A stretch of DNA of 64,000 nucleotides from Cryptomeria japonica (taxonomy: Eukaryota > Streptophyta > Pinopsida > Cupressales > Cupressaceae): NCBI RefSeq assembly GCF_030272615.1, contig NC_081406.1, forward strand, positions 478,296,900 to 478,360,899, read 5' to 3'. Under the pieces are notes generated by a model, which made no database searches, was not told where the DNA came from, and was given only the letters and a program-made list of their open reading frames with translations. The stretch's first letter is position 1. Every line of letters starts with the position of its first letter. Positions 32,336-45,128 of the stretch are shown here, in pieces. The translations under genes were made by a program, and so were the position numbers.

Positions 32336-35300
32336 ATGTCAGATTTTTATTTGCAAGATGTTCATATTTGTGATGATTATGAGTTAGATGAAGCTTTAGA
32401 TGAATTTTTGAAACCTAAATATACCAAACCTTCATTTTACCAAAAACTCATAAAAATTGTTACTATGCCATTTCGTTGTGATGAGAAAGATAAGTCGAAT
32501 GATTCCTCTCAAGGGTACATTCCTATCAGCTCTTCCACTAAATCTAGTAACATGGTTGTTTTCAATGATCCCCTCTATGAAGAGATATCTCCTTTTGAAT
32601 CAAAAGATAAACCTTTTAATAGATATGATCATGCGTTGTTGAATGATGCCCTTGATGCCTTTGTGTCTCCTAAAAAATGCTCCCTTCATGAGGATCCTTT
32701 TGTGCAAGAAGATGACATTATCCCTACATTTCCTAGTGATGGCATTTCCTTTTCCAACAAAATTCCCACTAGAGATGATGAATTAATGATGAATGCTTAC
32801 CCTTCTCCTAAAGTTTGTTTTACTCATAAGCATCCCTTAGAGAAAGAAGATGAAATAATAAGCAATTTCCTTAATTCTCTCTCCCCTAAAGATCATATTG
32901 AACATATTTTGAGGAAAGAGGATGAGTTTAACACATCTATTGATGCTCTCCCTCCTAAGGATGAGGAATTAATAAACAATGTTATCTCCTCTCCCGAAAT
33001 TGACAATACTTCAAACATTCCTTTCAACAACCTCACTATTTGGGATGAACCATTAGAAGAAGGTATAGATTATTCTCTACCCCTAGCCAAAGGGGATGAA
33101 ATCAAGATTGGAAACTCCCTTGATAGTTTCTCACCTTCCTTGAATCTCAATTATTCTCCCTCTAAAAATAAAGCATCTCCCTCTCCTCAATTTGGTTCTA
33201 CTCATAAGGATACCCTAGTTCAAAGCAAGATGGTTAACATCTCTTTCAAAGATCTCCCTCTCAAAAGTGAGACTTTAGAGAGTAATGTTAATCCTTCTCC
33301 TAGAGAGTTTATTCCCCATGTAGATCCTGTGATGATAAAGGATGATATGACATTTCCTAGTATTACTCTTCCTACTAGAACATCAATGCCTATCCCTTGT
33401 CTCTCTCCTAAAATTGATTTGATCTGTGATAAGATTTTAGTGCAAGAGAAGACTATCAATAATTATTCCAACACTTTTGTTCATTCCTCTAAACCATCCT
33501 CAATCAATTTGATACATGTGAATGAAACACCTAACAAACCTCTCTTCACTGTCCAAGGTGCTTGTCCTTCTCAAAATTCTCAACCTTTAAATAAGCCTAT
33601 CTTAGTGGTTCAAGGTGGTTATGCTAATGATTCTTTTTGCACGCCTAAGAAACCTATTATTACTGTGCAAGGAGGTTATTCTACTAAGAGCCCTTATGAG
33701 TATGCTAAGCAACTGACTAGAGAGAGTTATCATGTGGTTGCCCATACCTATAACACAAGAAACAATAGGCAAACTAATCCTCCTCTAGTTATCCCCACTT
33801 CGCTTCCTCCTTCCCAACCTATTCTTCCTCAAGCTCCTCGTATTTCACAAATGCTTAGTAAGGACTATGATCTCATAGAACAACTTAAAACTACCCCTGC
33901 TAAGATATCCCTTTGGGATTTGATCCAAACTTCTTCTGCTCATCATGGAATGTTACAAGATGCCTTGAATGTTCCTCCACCTAATACATCTAGTAATATA
34001 GTGTCTTTGGTTAACTTTGTGATGAATCCTAAAGCTCAACTTGTGTTTACCCAAGATGAGTTGCCTACTAGTGAAATTCAACAACAATATGATCCCTTGA
34101 TGATTGTGGTTATCATAAATGACACTGCTATAAGACGAACACTGGTGGATAACGGCTCTGGCCTTAATGTGTGTAGCATTAATCTATTGCATAAGATGAA
34201 TGTGGATACATCCCTTATTGAGCCTGACTCTCATCCCATTCGAGGCTTTGATAATGTGGCTAAGTCTTCATTAGGTATCATCACCTTACCCATCACAGTG
34301 GGACCTGTTACTTTGCCTACTCCTATCCATGTTATGTCGGGAAATCTAACATATAACTTGTTATTAGGGAGACCTTGGATTCACAGTATGCAAGTTGTCC
34401 CCTCTACATTGCATAGACAAGTTAAATTTATTTATAACAATAAGACATATACCTTGATAGGTGATACTAATCTTCAGGCTTGTTTGCAAACATCTACTTC
34501 TAAAGGGAGTTCTTCTAAATCTTCCTCTTCTAGTGATGACTCTTTGAACAAGATACCTATGGATGAATCCTCACCCTCTGATAATCAAAATTCTTTGGAT
34601 GAGTCTAAAGCTCCTAAAGAAGATCCTTCTCGACTTGAATATACGCATAAAAAGGCTTTTGATCCTGAGAAGGTTCTCGTAGAAGACGATTGGGGATCTC
34701 TTGATTTTAATCCCACCTTTGTAGGTGAGTATAGGGTTCCTCCTAGAGTGCTTAAAGTTAAAGAGAAGGAAGAAACTAGAGATCAATCAGTCTTACCTGA
34801 ACCTATGAGCAATAATTTTGTGGCCACCTCTCAAACTTCTTCTCCTCACACCTCTAATTATGAAGAGTTTGATTCTTTGTCTTATGAAAAACCACCTTTT
34901 CTTCCTGAAATGGCTGATCGTTATGGTCGTGGTTTTCGCATTTTTGCTAAGCATGGGTATCATGGAAATGGTTGTGGCGCTCATGAATAAGGGATGAAGG
35001 TTCCTCTAGAGACTAATTTTCACAATTATGCCTTTGGACTTGGCTATAATCCCTGCAAGCCCACCAAAGCATCTAAAAGACCATCTCTCAATGTGAATGC
35101 TATATTTAGTAGTGATGATGATCTCACTTCAACAAAATCATCTTCTACTTCTATCAACTCTCATTCCCCTCATAAGGAAATCTTGGCGATGAACAAATCT
35201 CTTTATGAATCCCCTCAAATTTCTAAATCCTCTTATGAATCTTTATCTCCTATTCATCATAAAGTCCTTTCCTCTGGGGATAAGGCTCTAATAAATTACA

Positions 35301-35440
35301 CCCATCCCTCTTCTAAGATTTCTTGTGACTTTTCTTCTTCAATTTTTATCACTTTATACATGTTTTTGATCTCACTTATAGTGGAGCATTTAGCAAGTCA
35401 TATTCAAATACCTCATTCAATCTATCATGTCTTTAAATAA
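32336..35440 (+). pseudogene. Element B ORF: retropepsin plus G-patch protein, one in-frame stop
   Basis: Codons 1-884 are open to a TAA at 34988-34990. The same frame then runs from 34991 to 35440. N-terminus: acidic (CDDYELDEALDEFLKPK). A long disordered, Ser/Pro/Asp-rich region follows. Three repeats of KPxxxVQGG/A lie at about residues 400-455. YDLIEQLKTTPAKISLWDLI precedes the protease. The protease shows LVDNGSGLNVCSI (catalytic Asp near residue 605, DNG as in Tat elements) and LLLGRPWIHS near residue 677. A Ser-rich linker follows, then a G-patch (GFRIFAKHGYHGNGCG). The stop replaces the Gln found in D. The C-terminus has a hydrophobic tail. It likely acts as a particle or maturation protein, with enzymes supplied by another element. 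Confidence 0.85.
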
Positions 35441-37380
35441 CATTAATGGCTATTATGTTGCTCATCATTATTTGACATTGGTAGCTCATTTACTGGGGGC
35501 TCATTGTCATTCATGATGGTACAATTTCAAGTGCAATCATATTTTTGAAGCAACATAATAGCCTAATTTTTATGTTATCTCTTGTTCCTATGGGGACAAG
35601 AGTGATTTCATACATCTCTTCTTTTTATGGTTAAAATTTCCCTTTGGGGTAATAGTGTGGAAATATTGATCATCTTTTCTTTAGAATCCTCTTTTCCTAG
35701 ATATGGGAGAAGATGTGTATTCTCTTTCTTATCCTACCCACTTCTTGTGAGGAGCATTTTACATACACTAATGTCTTGCTTGCATGAGCTCATGTGAGTA
35801 TGTAGTACATTTTGCTGATGTCTAAATCTCTCCCTAAAAGATTGTGTAAGTCCTTCTCATTGTCCTTATCCTTGGGAGGCAATGATCTTTCCTTATTTTT
35901 ATCTAAGGATCCACTTTTTCCTATTTTGTGGATGGTGTGGACTTTATTACTTGATGTTATGCCTTGTACGCATTTGTTGTTGTTTGTTCAAGGATTCTCT
36001 CTTACAAGAGGTGTAAGTCCTTGACTACAACCTCTATTGCACTTGGTAAAATACATCCATAACGAATTCACTCTCCTAATTGGGTTAAAAAGAGTGTCAT
36101 CCTTCATTAAGAATCACTTTCACCTCGCAAAAGAAGGAAGTATTGCATTCTTATTCTCTTCTTTGTCTTATTCTAGAAGATGTTATATTTGTCTAAAACA
36201 ATTCCACTCGGGGATAGCTGTCTTTTGTACAAAGATCTCTTCTCCTCTAAGGATCTCCTTTACACATACTACAAGATATCCCTTTTCAACTATCTTATCC
36301 TTGCTTAAAGAGTGTAAAACTCTCTTGCTTGGATCTATGACATTGTTGCATTTTTGGGGTATCTTCTTTTGTGATGAAGGTAGGTATCCTTGTTCTACTT
36401 TGCTTATGACATAAACATTACACTTTTTGAGCAATGGGTCATTCTCCGAACCAGAGCACAGACTCTTAGAGCGAGATGTCTCCATTTTTCTTTTATGCAA
36501 GGTGATTATTCTCGGAACCAGAGCACAGACTCTTAGAGCGAGATGTCTCCATTTTTCTTTTATGCAAGGTGATTATTCTCGGAACCAGAGCACAGACTCT
36601 TAGAGCGAGATGTCACGCTTTTGTACTATACATATACAGGTTGTAGCATACTCGGGCATAGACTCCTATGAGGTGCTTCTAACCTCCCTTACACACACAT
36701 GCACGAGGTTGAGTGGAACTAGCGGCATAAGGCTATACTTTCTCACTCTCCTCCCTTACATGGATCACCTAGACAGACTCTAGGGGCTAGTTTTCCATGT
36801 CCTTTTTCCCATGGATCACCTAGACAAGATCTAGGGGCGAGAAGTCCATGTTTTCTCTCTCACTATTCTTCTCATGGATCACCAATGTGTGTATTCATGC
36901 CTTTTTCCTTTCTTTTCTTCTCTTTGCATTTTGTTTCCATTTACATCCTTCATCTTGTGTTAGAGAACTCTCAAATCCTCACACTCTTTGTTGTGTTGGA
37001 ATTGAGATTTAGTCCTCTTTCTTACCAAATGATTCTCCATTAGTTTTTGATCTCATATCAAATCTTCTTGTGAGCATTTGTCATCAATTTTCTTTAACAA
37101 TTCGAAGTGGTAAACATGATACCCTGTTTCAACTCACTAAAATTAGCAAGCCGAAACAGGGGGGGGCATATAGCTACCCTCGAATTTTCATCACCTTCCT
37201 TAGTAAGCATTAGGTGATTTTTTGATCTAACGTGTGTTTTGTAGGGTGTGGTTCCTAACTGTGTACTGCAGATACCGCTGGGGGCTTCATTCGACAGAAT
37301 TCTAGATATATCCTTTTTCAAATAATGTTTAGTTTTTTGTACTTTAGCTTGCATATGCACGTAATGTTCATATGACCGCT
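35441..37380 (+). other. Element B 3' non-coding interior
   Basis: About 1.9 kb with no credible gene. It contains a 67-bp tandem repeat (36447-36619), a pair of phrases catggatcacctagacaaga/gact around 36759-36835, and a stretch matching the D interior (50053-51805) on the opposite strand. Its conservation between B and D may mean packaging or cis-acting roles. That is an inference. Confidence 0.6.
36447..36619 (+). repeat. 67-bp tandem repeat, about 2.6 copies
   Basis: The phrase ccagagcacagactcttaga starts at 36451, 36518 and 36585, exactly 67 bases apart, with gagcgagatgtctccatttt shared by the first two copies. Element D has a single unit (about 50818-50870). Confidence 0.9.
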
Positions 37381-37395
37381 AAAGTGGGGGCTAAA
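37381..37395 (+). promoter_or_regulatory. Polypurine tract (element B)
   Basis: AAAGTGGGGGCTAAA abuts the 3' LTR. Its complement abuts the D 3' LTR at 50037-50052. Confidence 0.8.
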
Positions 37396-39069
37396 TGTAG
37401 CATCGTAAATTGTACGCACTTGCTAGGGTGGTACAATTTCACACCTAGTTTAGCACCCGCCTTGGCGCATTTTGCATTTTGCATTGCATTTCCCCTTTAG
37501 CACTTAATTAATCAAATTAATTAGGTCTAAGGTTCTATTTTATCACCTCCCACATCATAAAGTTGGGCCCTTTCATTAAAGTGTGCCCTTTTCATTTTAT
37601 TCCTCCTATACATCATTTAATCAAAAACCCTAATTAGGTCCTATTTTGAACTTGGGGGCTTGATTTCGAGGGTCAAAACATCTCGAAATCACCTGTAACT
37701 TCGGGATTCTCTCTAAAATCATCATATCCGACAGTCCTGAAAATTTGGTGGAAAGTTGTCGGGACCATGGCGCCCGGAGTGCAACATGGTCCCGGACATT
37801 TTTCCCGAAATTTTAGGAGCGCGATCCAATCATAAAATAAAGCTTAACCCCAAGAAATTGGCGGGAAATTCAATCTCTAGGTCAGCCTAAAGACGAAATT
37901 ACGACCTAGGGTTTCCTATATAAGAGCTCTCTTTCTTCATTTGAAAGGATCCGATTTTTGGCTTTCAAGGACCTTCTATGCAGCGAAAGAGCAGATCTTT
38001 GAAGACTTCAACAACATTCAACATCCATCTATCAAGCATTTATCAATTTCATTCATCCATTTAGGGCTTGGAAGACATTGAAGAACAATAGGAGATTACC
38101 GACTGAAGATTGGCTTGTACTCCTCCCTTGAGGGTTGGGTATGATTTCATGTTGTTTTCGTGTCTTTGCATAAGCTTCAACATATCCTTTATTCATACTT
38201 TAGATCACTTTGCATCTTGATTTAGAGCATTTACATTATCATTTACAAGCAATTAGGGTTTACTTTCTAGGTTGCTCTAGTTTTCTTATTTGCATTTTAG
38301 GATCTTGCACACACACAAGGTCTGCACACACATTACTTTTACAATACAACTTGGCTATTCGTGGAGGTGGAAATCACCGAAGCGGGGGTTTGACTAAGGC
38401 AAAACCCTATATAGCTGCCCACACCCTTTTCAGATATAAGTGCAGGTTTCGGGACTCGGACGACGCCACAGGTTGCAGATCCGGGAGAAGCAGACTGAGA
38501 CCGACCTTCCCACCAAATTTCAGAGCAAAAGACCAGGACAGGGGCGTGGGGCGCCCTGGTCCTTCCAGGACAGGGGCGCTGGGCGCCCTGGTCCCTGGGA
38601 CAGGGGCGCTGGGCGCCCTGGTCCTCCTGACAGACAGCATTTTCAGCACTTTTTGACAGCTTTTCCAGAGTACAAAAACAGCAGTTTCCGGAGCAGTTTC
38701 AGGGGCAGAATCAGGACAGTGGCGCCCGCACCCCCGTCCCAAATATTTTCACTCAGATTTTGACTCCGGGTATGCATTCGCATTCTTGTTTTGTCCTTGT
38801 GTTTACAGCTTTCCATTGTTTAAGTTCAATTCTGCAATCTTGTTATTAGTTCATACTTGCACTTTGGGGTTAGGGATTGAACTTGCATCATTTTATCTTT
38901 CAATTACAACAAAGGAATAGAAATCCTAATAGGTAGCCCGTGGCTCTCTCTTCCACAAAAAGAAGTAGCCAATTGTGTGATACCTCTAGGCTCTTTTCGT
39001 ATTCCACAAGTGTGTGGTTGAAAGTGAGATTAGGGCATGTTTGCTTAGTGTCACTTTTTCTCCTACACA
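37396..39069 (+). repeat. Element B 3' LTR
   Basis: 1674 bases, TGTAGCATCG to ctcctacaca. It is nearly identical to the 5' LTR (roughly 20 scattered differences seen). It is followed by CCAGC at 39070-39074. Confidence 0.93.
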
Positions 39070-39074
39070 CCAGC

Positions 39075-39306
39075 ATAAATGATATACTATGTATCTTGAC
39101 TCGAGGATCAGGAATACAATGGTTCAAGAAAAGGAAGATGGAAGAATATTGGGATTCAAGGAAGGAAAGTCTTAAGTTCTACAAAGGTGAGTTGCAGACA
39201 ACAAAAACGAAATTGCCAAAATTTTATTTGAATATTAGAGCTTTTAATCAGGATGTGCAGGATGTTTTCTCTATGCTATCTTTTGTGATCATTTTTGACA
39301 CGGACA
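39075..39306 (+). pseudogene. ORF J, segment 2
   Basis: It begins INDILCILTRG in the frame that exactly continues segment 1 when element B and one CCAGC copy are removed. It contains KMEEYWDSRKESLKFYKGEL and FNQDVQDVFSMLSF. It has no stop. It ends at FDTD, where element C inserted after GGACA (39302-39306). The lack of stops here contrasts with J segments 3 and 4. Confidence 0.65.
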
Positions 39307-40048
39307 TGTTGGCATTCTAGACTCCTATGAGAACAGTTGATGTTGTCATTGATGGCAACCAACTGGCAACCAATGGGCAACAGGTTTCTAGACATGCATC
39401 GATAGGCACTGGCACCGGCAAACACTTTCATCGGCATCCAGGCCAACATGGGATGAACTTTTGTTTATTGTAATATAATTATGTTTTGTAAGCCGACTTG
39501 GTATATTGTAAAAGACTCATATATGTATGAGATCTTATAGATCATTATGTAATGAGATATATGGTAGAAGATAGTTGTTTAGTGGCAGCGAAGGTTTTTG
39601 GTTAAGGTATCTATATGAGCTTAAACAGGTACTGAACCTAGCATTAGAGATGTTGTTTTGAGTAGTACATTATATTGGATTTAATTATCCATTTTGTAGT
39701 CAGTGAGACTCTTCATTGAGCAGTGAGCTTTAGGTCGTTGGCCTCCCTGCATGTGGAGGTCCCTATTGTAAGTAGTATTTATTCATTGGCTAGTGAGTAA
39801 ATATTGTGGGTCACAAATCCCACTGAGGTTTTTCCCACACCGGGTTTCCTCATTAAAATATCTTGTGTTATGGTGTGTTTCTATGTTGTCTCTGTTATTT
39901 GTGTTTACTGCATTAATTCTTGTTTACCAGTACACAGTTTTGGGTTGCAAAGTTATAAATAAGTTTAAATATTCATCTAACCGATTAGACACTGATTCAC
40001 GCCCCCCCCCCCCTCTCAGTGTCTTTGGGACTGTCATTGAATGTAACA
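39307..40048 (+). repeat. Element C 5' LTR
   Basis: 742 bases, TGTTGGCATTCTAGACTCC to GAATGTAACA. It contains actgaggtttttcccacacc (about 39821-39840), the C-run with ctctcagtg (40002-40022), and the terminal tctttgggactgtcattg. It is shorter than the 3' LTR mainly through a deletion of about 30 bases near 39435. Confidence 0.9.
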
Positions 40049-40050
40049 AT

Positions 40051-40062
40051 TGGTATCAGAGC
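40051..40062 (+). promoter_or_regulatory. Primer binding site, initiator-Met tRNA type (element C)
   Basis: TGGTATCAGAGC, two bases inside the LTR. Confidence 0.92.
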
Positions 40063-40119
40063 CTGGTCCTTTATTTGTAAAAGCCTAACAGCTTGAGGAA
40101 GATTCTGAAACCGGTACAG

Positions 40120-41232
40120 ATGGAGAACTTAAGAAAACAGTTGGAATGAGCTCTTGAAGATTTTGATGCAGAAAAATTGAAGAATATCAAACTTGAAGAT
40201 GATCTGGGGACTGCTAAGGAATTCATTAAAGGACTTCAGGAGAACCTGGTTATAGCACAAAATAAGAGAAAGGAACTTCATGAGAAAATGCAGAATGATG
40301 ATGATGAAAAGGAAACTCTTAGAGACATTGCAAATAAGTTAAGGCAAGAGAACAATAATATGAAGAATGAAAGGCAAGATATGACTATGAGGTTATGTAA
40401 GGATATTGAAGATAGGAAGAAGAATGAAGAAGACTTGAATAGGAGACTTAGTGATGCAGGAAATGAAAATCTGAGACTCAGTCATGAAATTGATATGCTA
40501 AAGACAAATCTAATTCACATGCAACATGATAAAGATGAACTTGTGAGACAAGTTGGAATTCTTGAAAATGAGTTGATCACTGCAAATGAACACAAAGACA
40601 AATTCAAGAAAAGTTCAGAAAGGCTTGATGACATGCTGAAAAGATAGAAACCTGATGGAGATACACTTACACTTGGATTTGAAATTAGAGAAAGTTCTGG
40701 TACTGCAAATAATCAAGATCAGAATAAACCGGTAAGACAACCTAATGCTTATAAATTTAATGGAAAATGTTTCAATTGCAATAAATATGGTCATAGAGAA
40801 AATCAGTGTAGATTTAGAAATAATCAGAATACAAACTCACCCACTGGGCAATGTTCCAAATGCAACAAAGTTGGTCATAGTTCAGAAAATTGCAGAATGA
40901 ATGTGAAATGCTATGTTTGTGGTAGATTTGGGCATTTATCTAATCAATGCAGATCACAAACCGGTCAAGGATATGGAAAGGCTATTCAGAGGAATAATGT
41001 AACTTGCTATGCATGCAACAAGATTGGACATATTGCAAAATTTTGTAGAAGCAAGACTATACCGGCAAACAATAAAGGATCTAGTGTGAAGGGAAAAGAA
41101 AAAGTAAATGAAATAAAGCAAGATTTTTCAAAACAATGGATTAAGAAGGCAGATCAGAAAGTTGATGAATCTATCTCTGCACCGATAGAACAGAGTAACC
41201 CTCCACCGATAGGAGATTCTTCATCTAACTAA
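40120..41232 (+). pseudogene. Element C ORF1: coiled coil plus four CCHC knuckles
   Basis: The start is ATG at 40120 (MENLRKQLE), 58 bases after the primer site. One frame runs to 41232 with two stops, TGA at 40147 and TAG at 40645. Residues 10-175 form a heptad-rich coiled coil (LRQENNNMKNERQDMTMRL; IHMQHDKDELVRQVGILENE). The knuckles are CFNCNKYGHRENQC, CSKCNKVGHSSENC, CYVCGRFGHLSNQC and CYACNKIGHIAKFC, all four intact. The tail is Lys-rich, then Ser/Pro. Four knuckles in one retroelement protein is more than the usual one or two. The role is RNA binding and assembly by inference. Near-intact: two single-base changes would account for both stops. Confidence 0.82.
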
Positions 41233-41531
41233 GGAATAATCCTTAGGGGGTATTGTAGCAAATTGAAAATCATGCATTCTACCCTCGCTTGATGGTGAGA
41301 AGATACATTTCTTCTTTACCGGCAAATGTGTTATGTTTTCACTTAACCGGCGAGCATTTAATGCAGTTTTAACGAACCTTTTTGGCTATAAAGCACCAAA
41401 AAACCCTCATTTTGACTCACCAAGCATTCAAACAATCAGAGAGTACGAAACTGAGCAAGGGCCTCCTAAGGCAAAGCTGCGAAGTGATTTTCAGGCATTC
41501 AAAGAACTTCAGTTAAGAGGTATTTATCAAA

Positions 41532-44500
41532 ATGGCAACCTCATCTTCTGTTCCTGAGTTTATTGCAAAACCTATCATTGTTGAAAACATCAAATGCCCT
41601 AGACCCGTGTTTAAGATTATCCCCAAGATTGCAAAGCAGGATGATTCTATCGGAGCTTTTTCAAAAATTCCGAAGGGTGTATCATTTGCAGAAGACCCTA
41701 GAATCTACATACATTGCAATATAGAAAACCTAGGGACTGAGGATTTGAAGAAAATGTTTAATGAGATTATTACCGATGAAAAAGGTGTGATTAAACCTGA
41801 ACATAAGATTGTGGAAGACTTAGGTGTTATAGAAATGTTGAACATTCTGAAAATTCCAAAGGAAGTTGTAAGACTTGTATTAAGCAGAGTCCATGGAGAG
41901 TTCATGTGGTTAGAGTCAGTTTGCAAGATAACCAAGGAAGCAATTAAGGCAGTTATTGGTTTACCTTCAACTGGTAATAGGCCTGATAAAACCAAGAAAA
42001 TACCTAACAAGAGTGTGACAAACTTAACTGGAGCCACATCTGATAGCAAGTCACTTAGAGTCAATGATGTCAAGGATATAAATGTGAGATATGTTAGTAT
42101 GATACTTGGATCTAAAGAAACACATGCCAATAGACTGAATTCAGTTTCTAGCCTTTGTATTCACAGTGCATATGAGATGGTGAACAATAATGCTAAGATA
42201 GATGTTTGTGAATGGATTAAAGATGAACTAATTGACAATTTGAAGAAGATTAAGGGAGATAAGAAAGATACTTTCTATTTTGGGAACCTACTAGTATGCT
42301 TAATGCTATACTTTACCAAAGAGATAACCAACATAGGACACAAGGATTTTGGTTATGACATCCTGGTAGGAAAACAGATACAAAAGCTTTCACCGATATG
42401 GGCACTGACTATGATAGGAACATTGCAGATTACTTCAAAACATTTCAAACTAAGATGAGAGTGAGAGAGAGATTACTGCAAAGCATAGTTGATAAATATA
42501 ACAAGCAAATCTATTTTGTCATTAAGCAAGATGAGACTTGGATGGAAGCAATAAGCCATAGAACTGTTTGGGTTACTAAGATGGGTTATGAGGTAGACCT
42601 ACCTATTCTGGAAACATATGCAAAAGCCCTACTTGATGCACCTAGGGAGCCATCTGAAGGATTGTTTGGTAATGCAGAAACTATTGCAAGTAATGTATCT
42701 ATGCAGAAAGAAAGGAAGAAAAGAGACAAGTTTATCAGAGATGCCTCTAAGAAGACCAGTGAAATTAAGGAAAATGTCATGAATATCAGTGGTATATCAG
42801 CTAATGAGCTTAAAGGACTGCAACCAGAAGCACATATTTCACCAGTTGTAACATCTTTTGATACTGACAGTGGCAAGGCTACTGAGTTTAAGAGAGTGGA
42901 AAGGAAAAGGAAAACCTCACCAGTACCTTCTCCTCCTCCTAAGAAAACAAGGACGCTTAAGGAAAAAGCAATAGGCAGTTAGGGAACTGTAGAAGAAGCT
43001 TACACCAAAGAAGAAACAAACACCGGTTACCCCTACACTAGATGATCTACTGAATGAGATTACACAAGAAGGTAATTTGGTAAATGTAAATAAATGGTAT
43101 AATTCTTTTAAGGATTCTGACAAACAAACTATTGAAGAAATCATTATTTTACATTTGGATATCTACAAGAAAGTTTTGATAGAAGTAATTGATGATTTAC
43201 CTAACGATTTATACATAAGATTAGAAGCTAAAAGGCTATCTATGATGGAACTGGATAAGAAGTTGAAAGTTGAAGCACTCTTGGTTGTACATCCGGTAAA
43301 ATCCAAGGAAGAGATAGATGACCTTATATATGAAGCAAACCAATCAGTATTTGTTAGTGGGCACCGACAAGTAAGTCTGATGGTTGGAAGGGTTAAGGAA
43401 ATTGCAGATGAGACTGTAGATAAATGAGACATTTTTTGTTGAGAAGGAAAAGTAAGAGGAAAGAAACAGACCGAAAGTGGAAAAGATATTCAAGGTATAT
43501 CAGAAGGATTAGGGAAAAGGTAAATTAGGTGGTGTACCTGCTATAAAAGTGACAAATAACATCCCTCCATCGGCTCAAGACACCTCTCCATTAACTTCAA
43601 CATCACCAGTACATACAGCTAATCCACCAGATATGGCTACTGAAGGTATAACTCATGATGATACTAACCCAGAGTTTGAGATACTTTTCACCATGAATGT
43701 AGATACTCAAGACATAAACATTGTTATGGACAAAGTAACTGCAGAGGTTAAGGCAGGTGATGTTAAAGACAACAAGATCACTGAGATACCGGACCAAGTA
43801 GAGAAACTGGTAACTGAGAAACCTATAGAGGATAAGACAACTAACACAAGGCAACCGAAATCAGAGAAACTAGCAGTTGTACAGACTGAGAAACAATCTG
43901 AGGCAGAGATTCATGTTGAATCTCATAAACTAGCAATTGCAGAGATTCTTAATCAAATTGAGAAACCATCAAAGGCAGAGGCACATACAGAGATAGATCC
44001 ACTGGAAGAAAATGTAAGTAAAGTGGATGCATCTGATGGAAATAAAGAGGATATATTGAAGGTAATTGGACAAACATCTATTGAGAATAAACTCATAGCA
44101 GAACCAAGCACATCTACAGGTGAATTTAGACCTACTAACATAACAGAGGTTCTATTGGATTCCATCAAGAGGATAACATACTGCAATACCTTAGCATTTA
44201 AGGCAATTGATAACACATTACCTATCCTGAAGATGATTGCACCTAATTGTCAAATAGAGAACATTAATGATTCTTTAGGTAAATTGGACACATTGTCCAA
44301 ATTCATTGTTGATAATGTCATAACTCTAGAAAAGGTGAATGGGGATACCATTAAGGAGAGAATTGACAAAGAGAAAAATACATTCTTTGAGAACACTATA
44401 AAGAAATGTACCGATCACTTGGACACACTTTTACCGGTACTTAATTCTACAATTTTGGAGTCTAAGGAGTTATATAGAGAAGCATGTAAACCTCACGGTT

Positions 44501-44913
44501 TGGCAGAGGACATTGATGAGGAGATTAAGAAGACACAAAAAGAAATTGATGACATTGTGGATAATATGATAGGTTCATCTAAACTTATCTCAATTTTTGA
44601 GCAGGAAATGATATTTTTTTAGGAGAAGTTGGAGAAACTTGAGAATGAAAAGGCAAGAATAAGGTCCAAAGCCCAAGTAGTAAAGAATAAACTTGGTCTA
44701 GGGTTAGATAGTCTGATTACTCAGAGAGCTGAAATGACTAAGGCAAAAATTACTGGAGAACGATCACCAAAGCAGAAAATGCACTATCTCACCGGTATAA
44801 TCCAACAGACTGAGGCAACTCTAACAGACAACAACAAGTTTATGCAGAGTTTGAATCTAGTTTTGGTAGACATTTTTCAGATAGTAACCAACCGGTTACA
44901 AACCTTGAGGTAG
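41532..44913 (+). pseudogene. Element C ORF2: long Gag-like protein, frameshifted
   Basis: The start is ATG at 41532 (MATSSSVPEFIAKP). Open pieces lie at 41532-42458, 42398-42982, 43077-43427, 43549-44622 and 44629-44913, in three frames. The N-terminal 300 residues form a compact domain (VVRLVLSRVHGEFMWLESV; ITKEAIKAVIGLPSTG; LCIHSAYEMVNNNAKIDV). Next comes RTVWVTKMGYEVDLPILETY, then a Lys/Ser/Pro-rich stretch, a helical segment (DIYKKVLIEVIDDLPNDLY), an acidic region, and a C-terminal coiled coil after TEVLLDSIKRITYCNTLAFK. I see no protease, RT or integrase motif. It probably totals about 1100 residues. It is a structural protein by inference only. Confidence 0.7.
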
Positions 44914-44960
44914 CATTTTTGTGCTCTTTTGATTATTTGTGACATCCTTTTTCATTGATG

Positions 44961-44973
44961 TCAAAGGGGGAGT
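44961..44973 (+). promoter_or_regulatory. Second polypurine-like tract (element C)
   Basis: TCAAAGGGGGAG preceded by cattgatg, echoing the main tract (cattaatgccaaagggggag). Element G has the same at 17015-17027 on the minus strand. Confidence 0.55.
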
Positions 44974-45116
44974 AGTAGTATAGAGAAAAATAAGGAGTAG
45001 TAGAGAGAAAAATGCATGTACAGAGGAGATCACTTGCTCAAGGGGAGCACATCTTTTTAGATTTCAGTTTTGGGATAACAATTTTGATTTTTCTCATGAG
45101 TGTTGTCATTAATGCC

Positions 45117-45127
45117 AAAGGGGGAGA
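45117..45127 (+). promoter_or_regulatory. Polypurine tract (element C)
   Basis: AAAGGGGGAGA, one base before the 3' LTR. Confidence 0.88.
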
Positions 45128-45128
45128 T

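Larger units (their letters stand above)
30497..39069 (+). mobile_element. Element B: non-autonomous Tat-type gypsy element with protease/G-patch ORF
   Basis: The LTRs are 30497-32171 and 37396-39069, with 5-bp duplication CCAGC. The interior holds a primer site, one long ORF (32336-35440, one stop) and about 1.9 kb of non-coding DNA ending in a polypurine tract. No nucleocapsid, RT, RNase H or integrase is visible. LTR identity is about 98.5-99% by eye, so this is the youngest insertion in the window. Element D is a close relative in opposite orientation. Confidence 0.93.

Noticed and set aside
36447-36619. CRISPR-like regular repeat
   Set aside because: The repeats are directly adjacent 67-bp tandem units without unique spacers, inside a plant retroelement.
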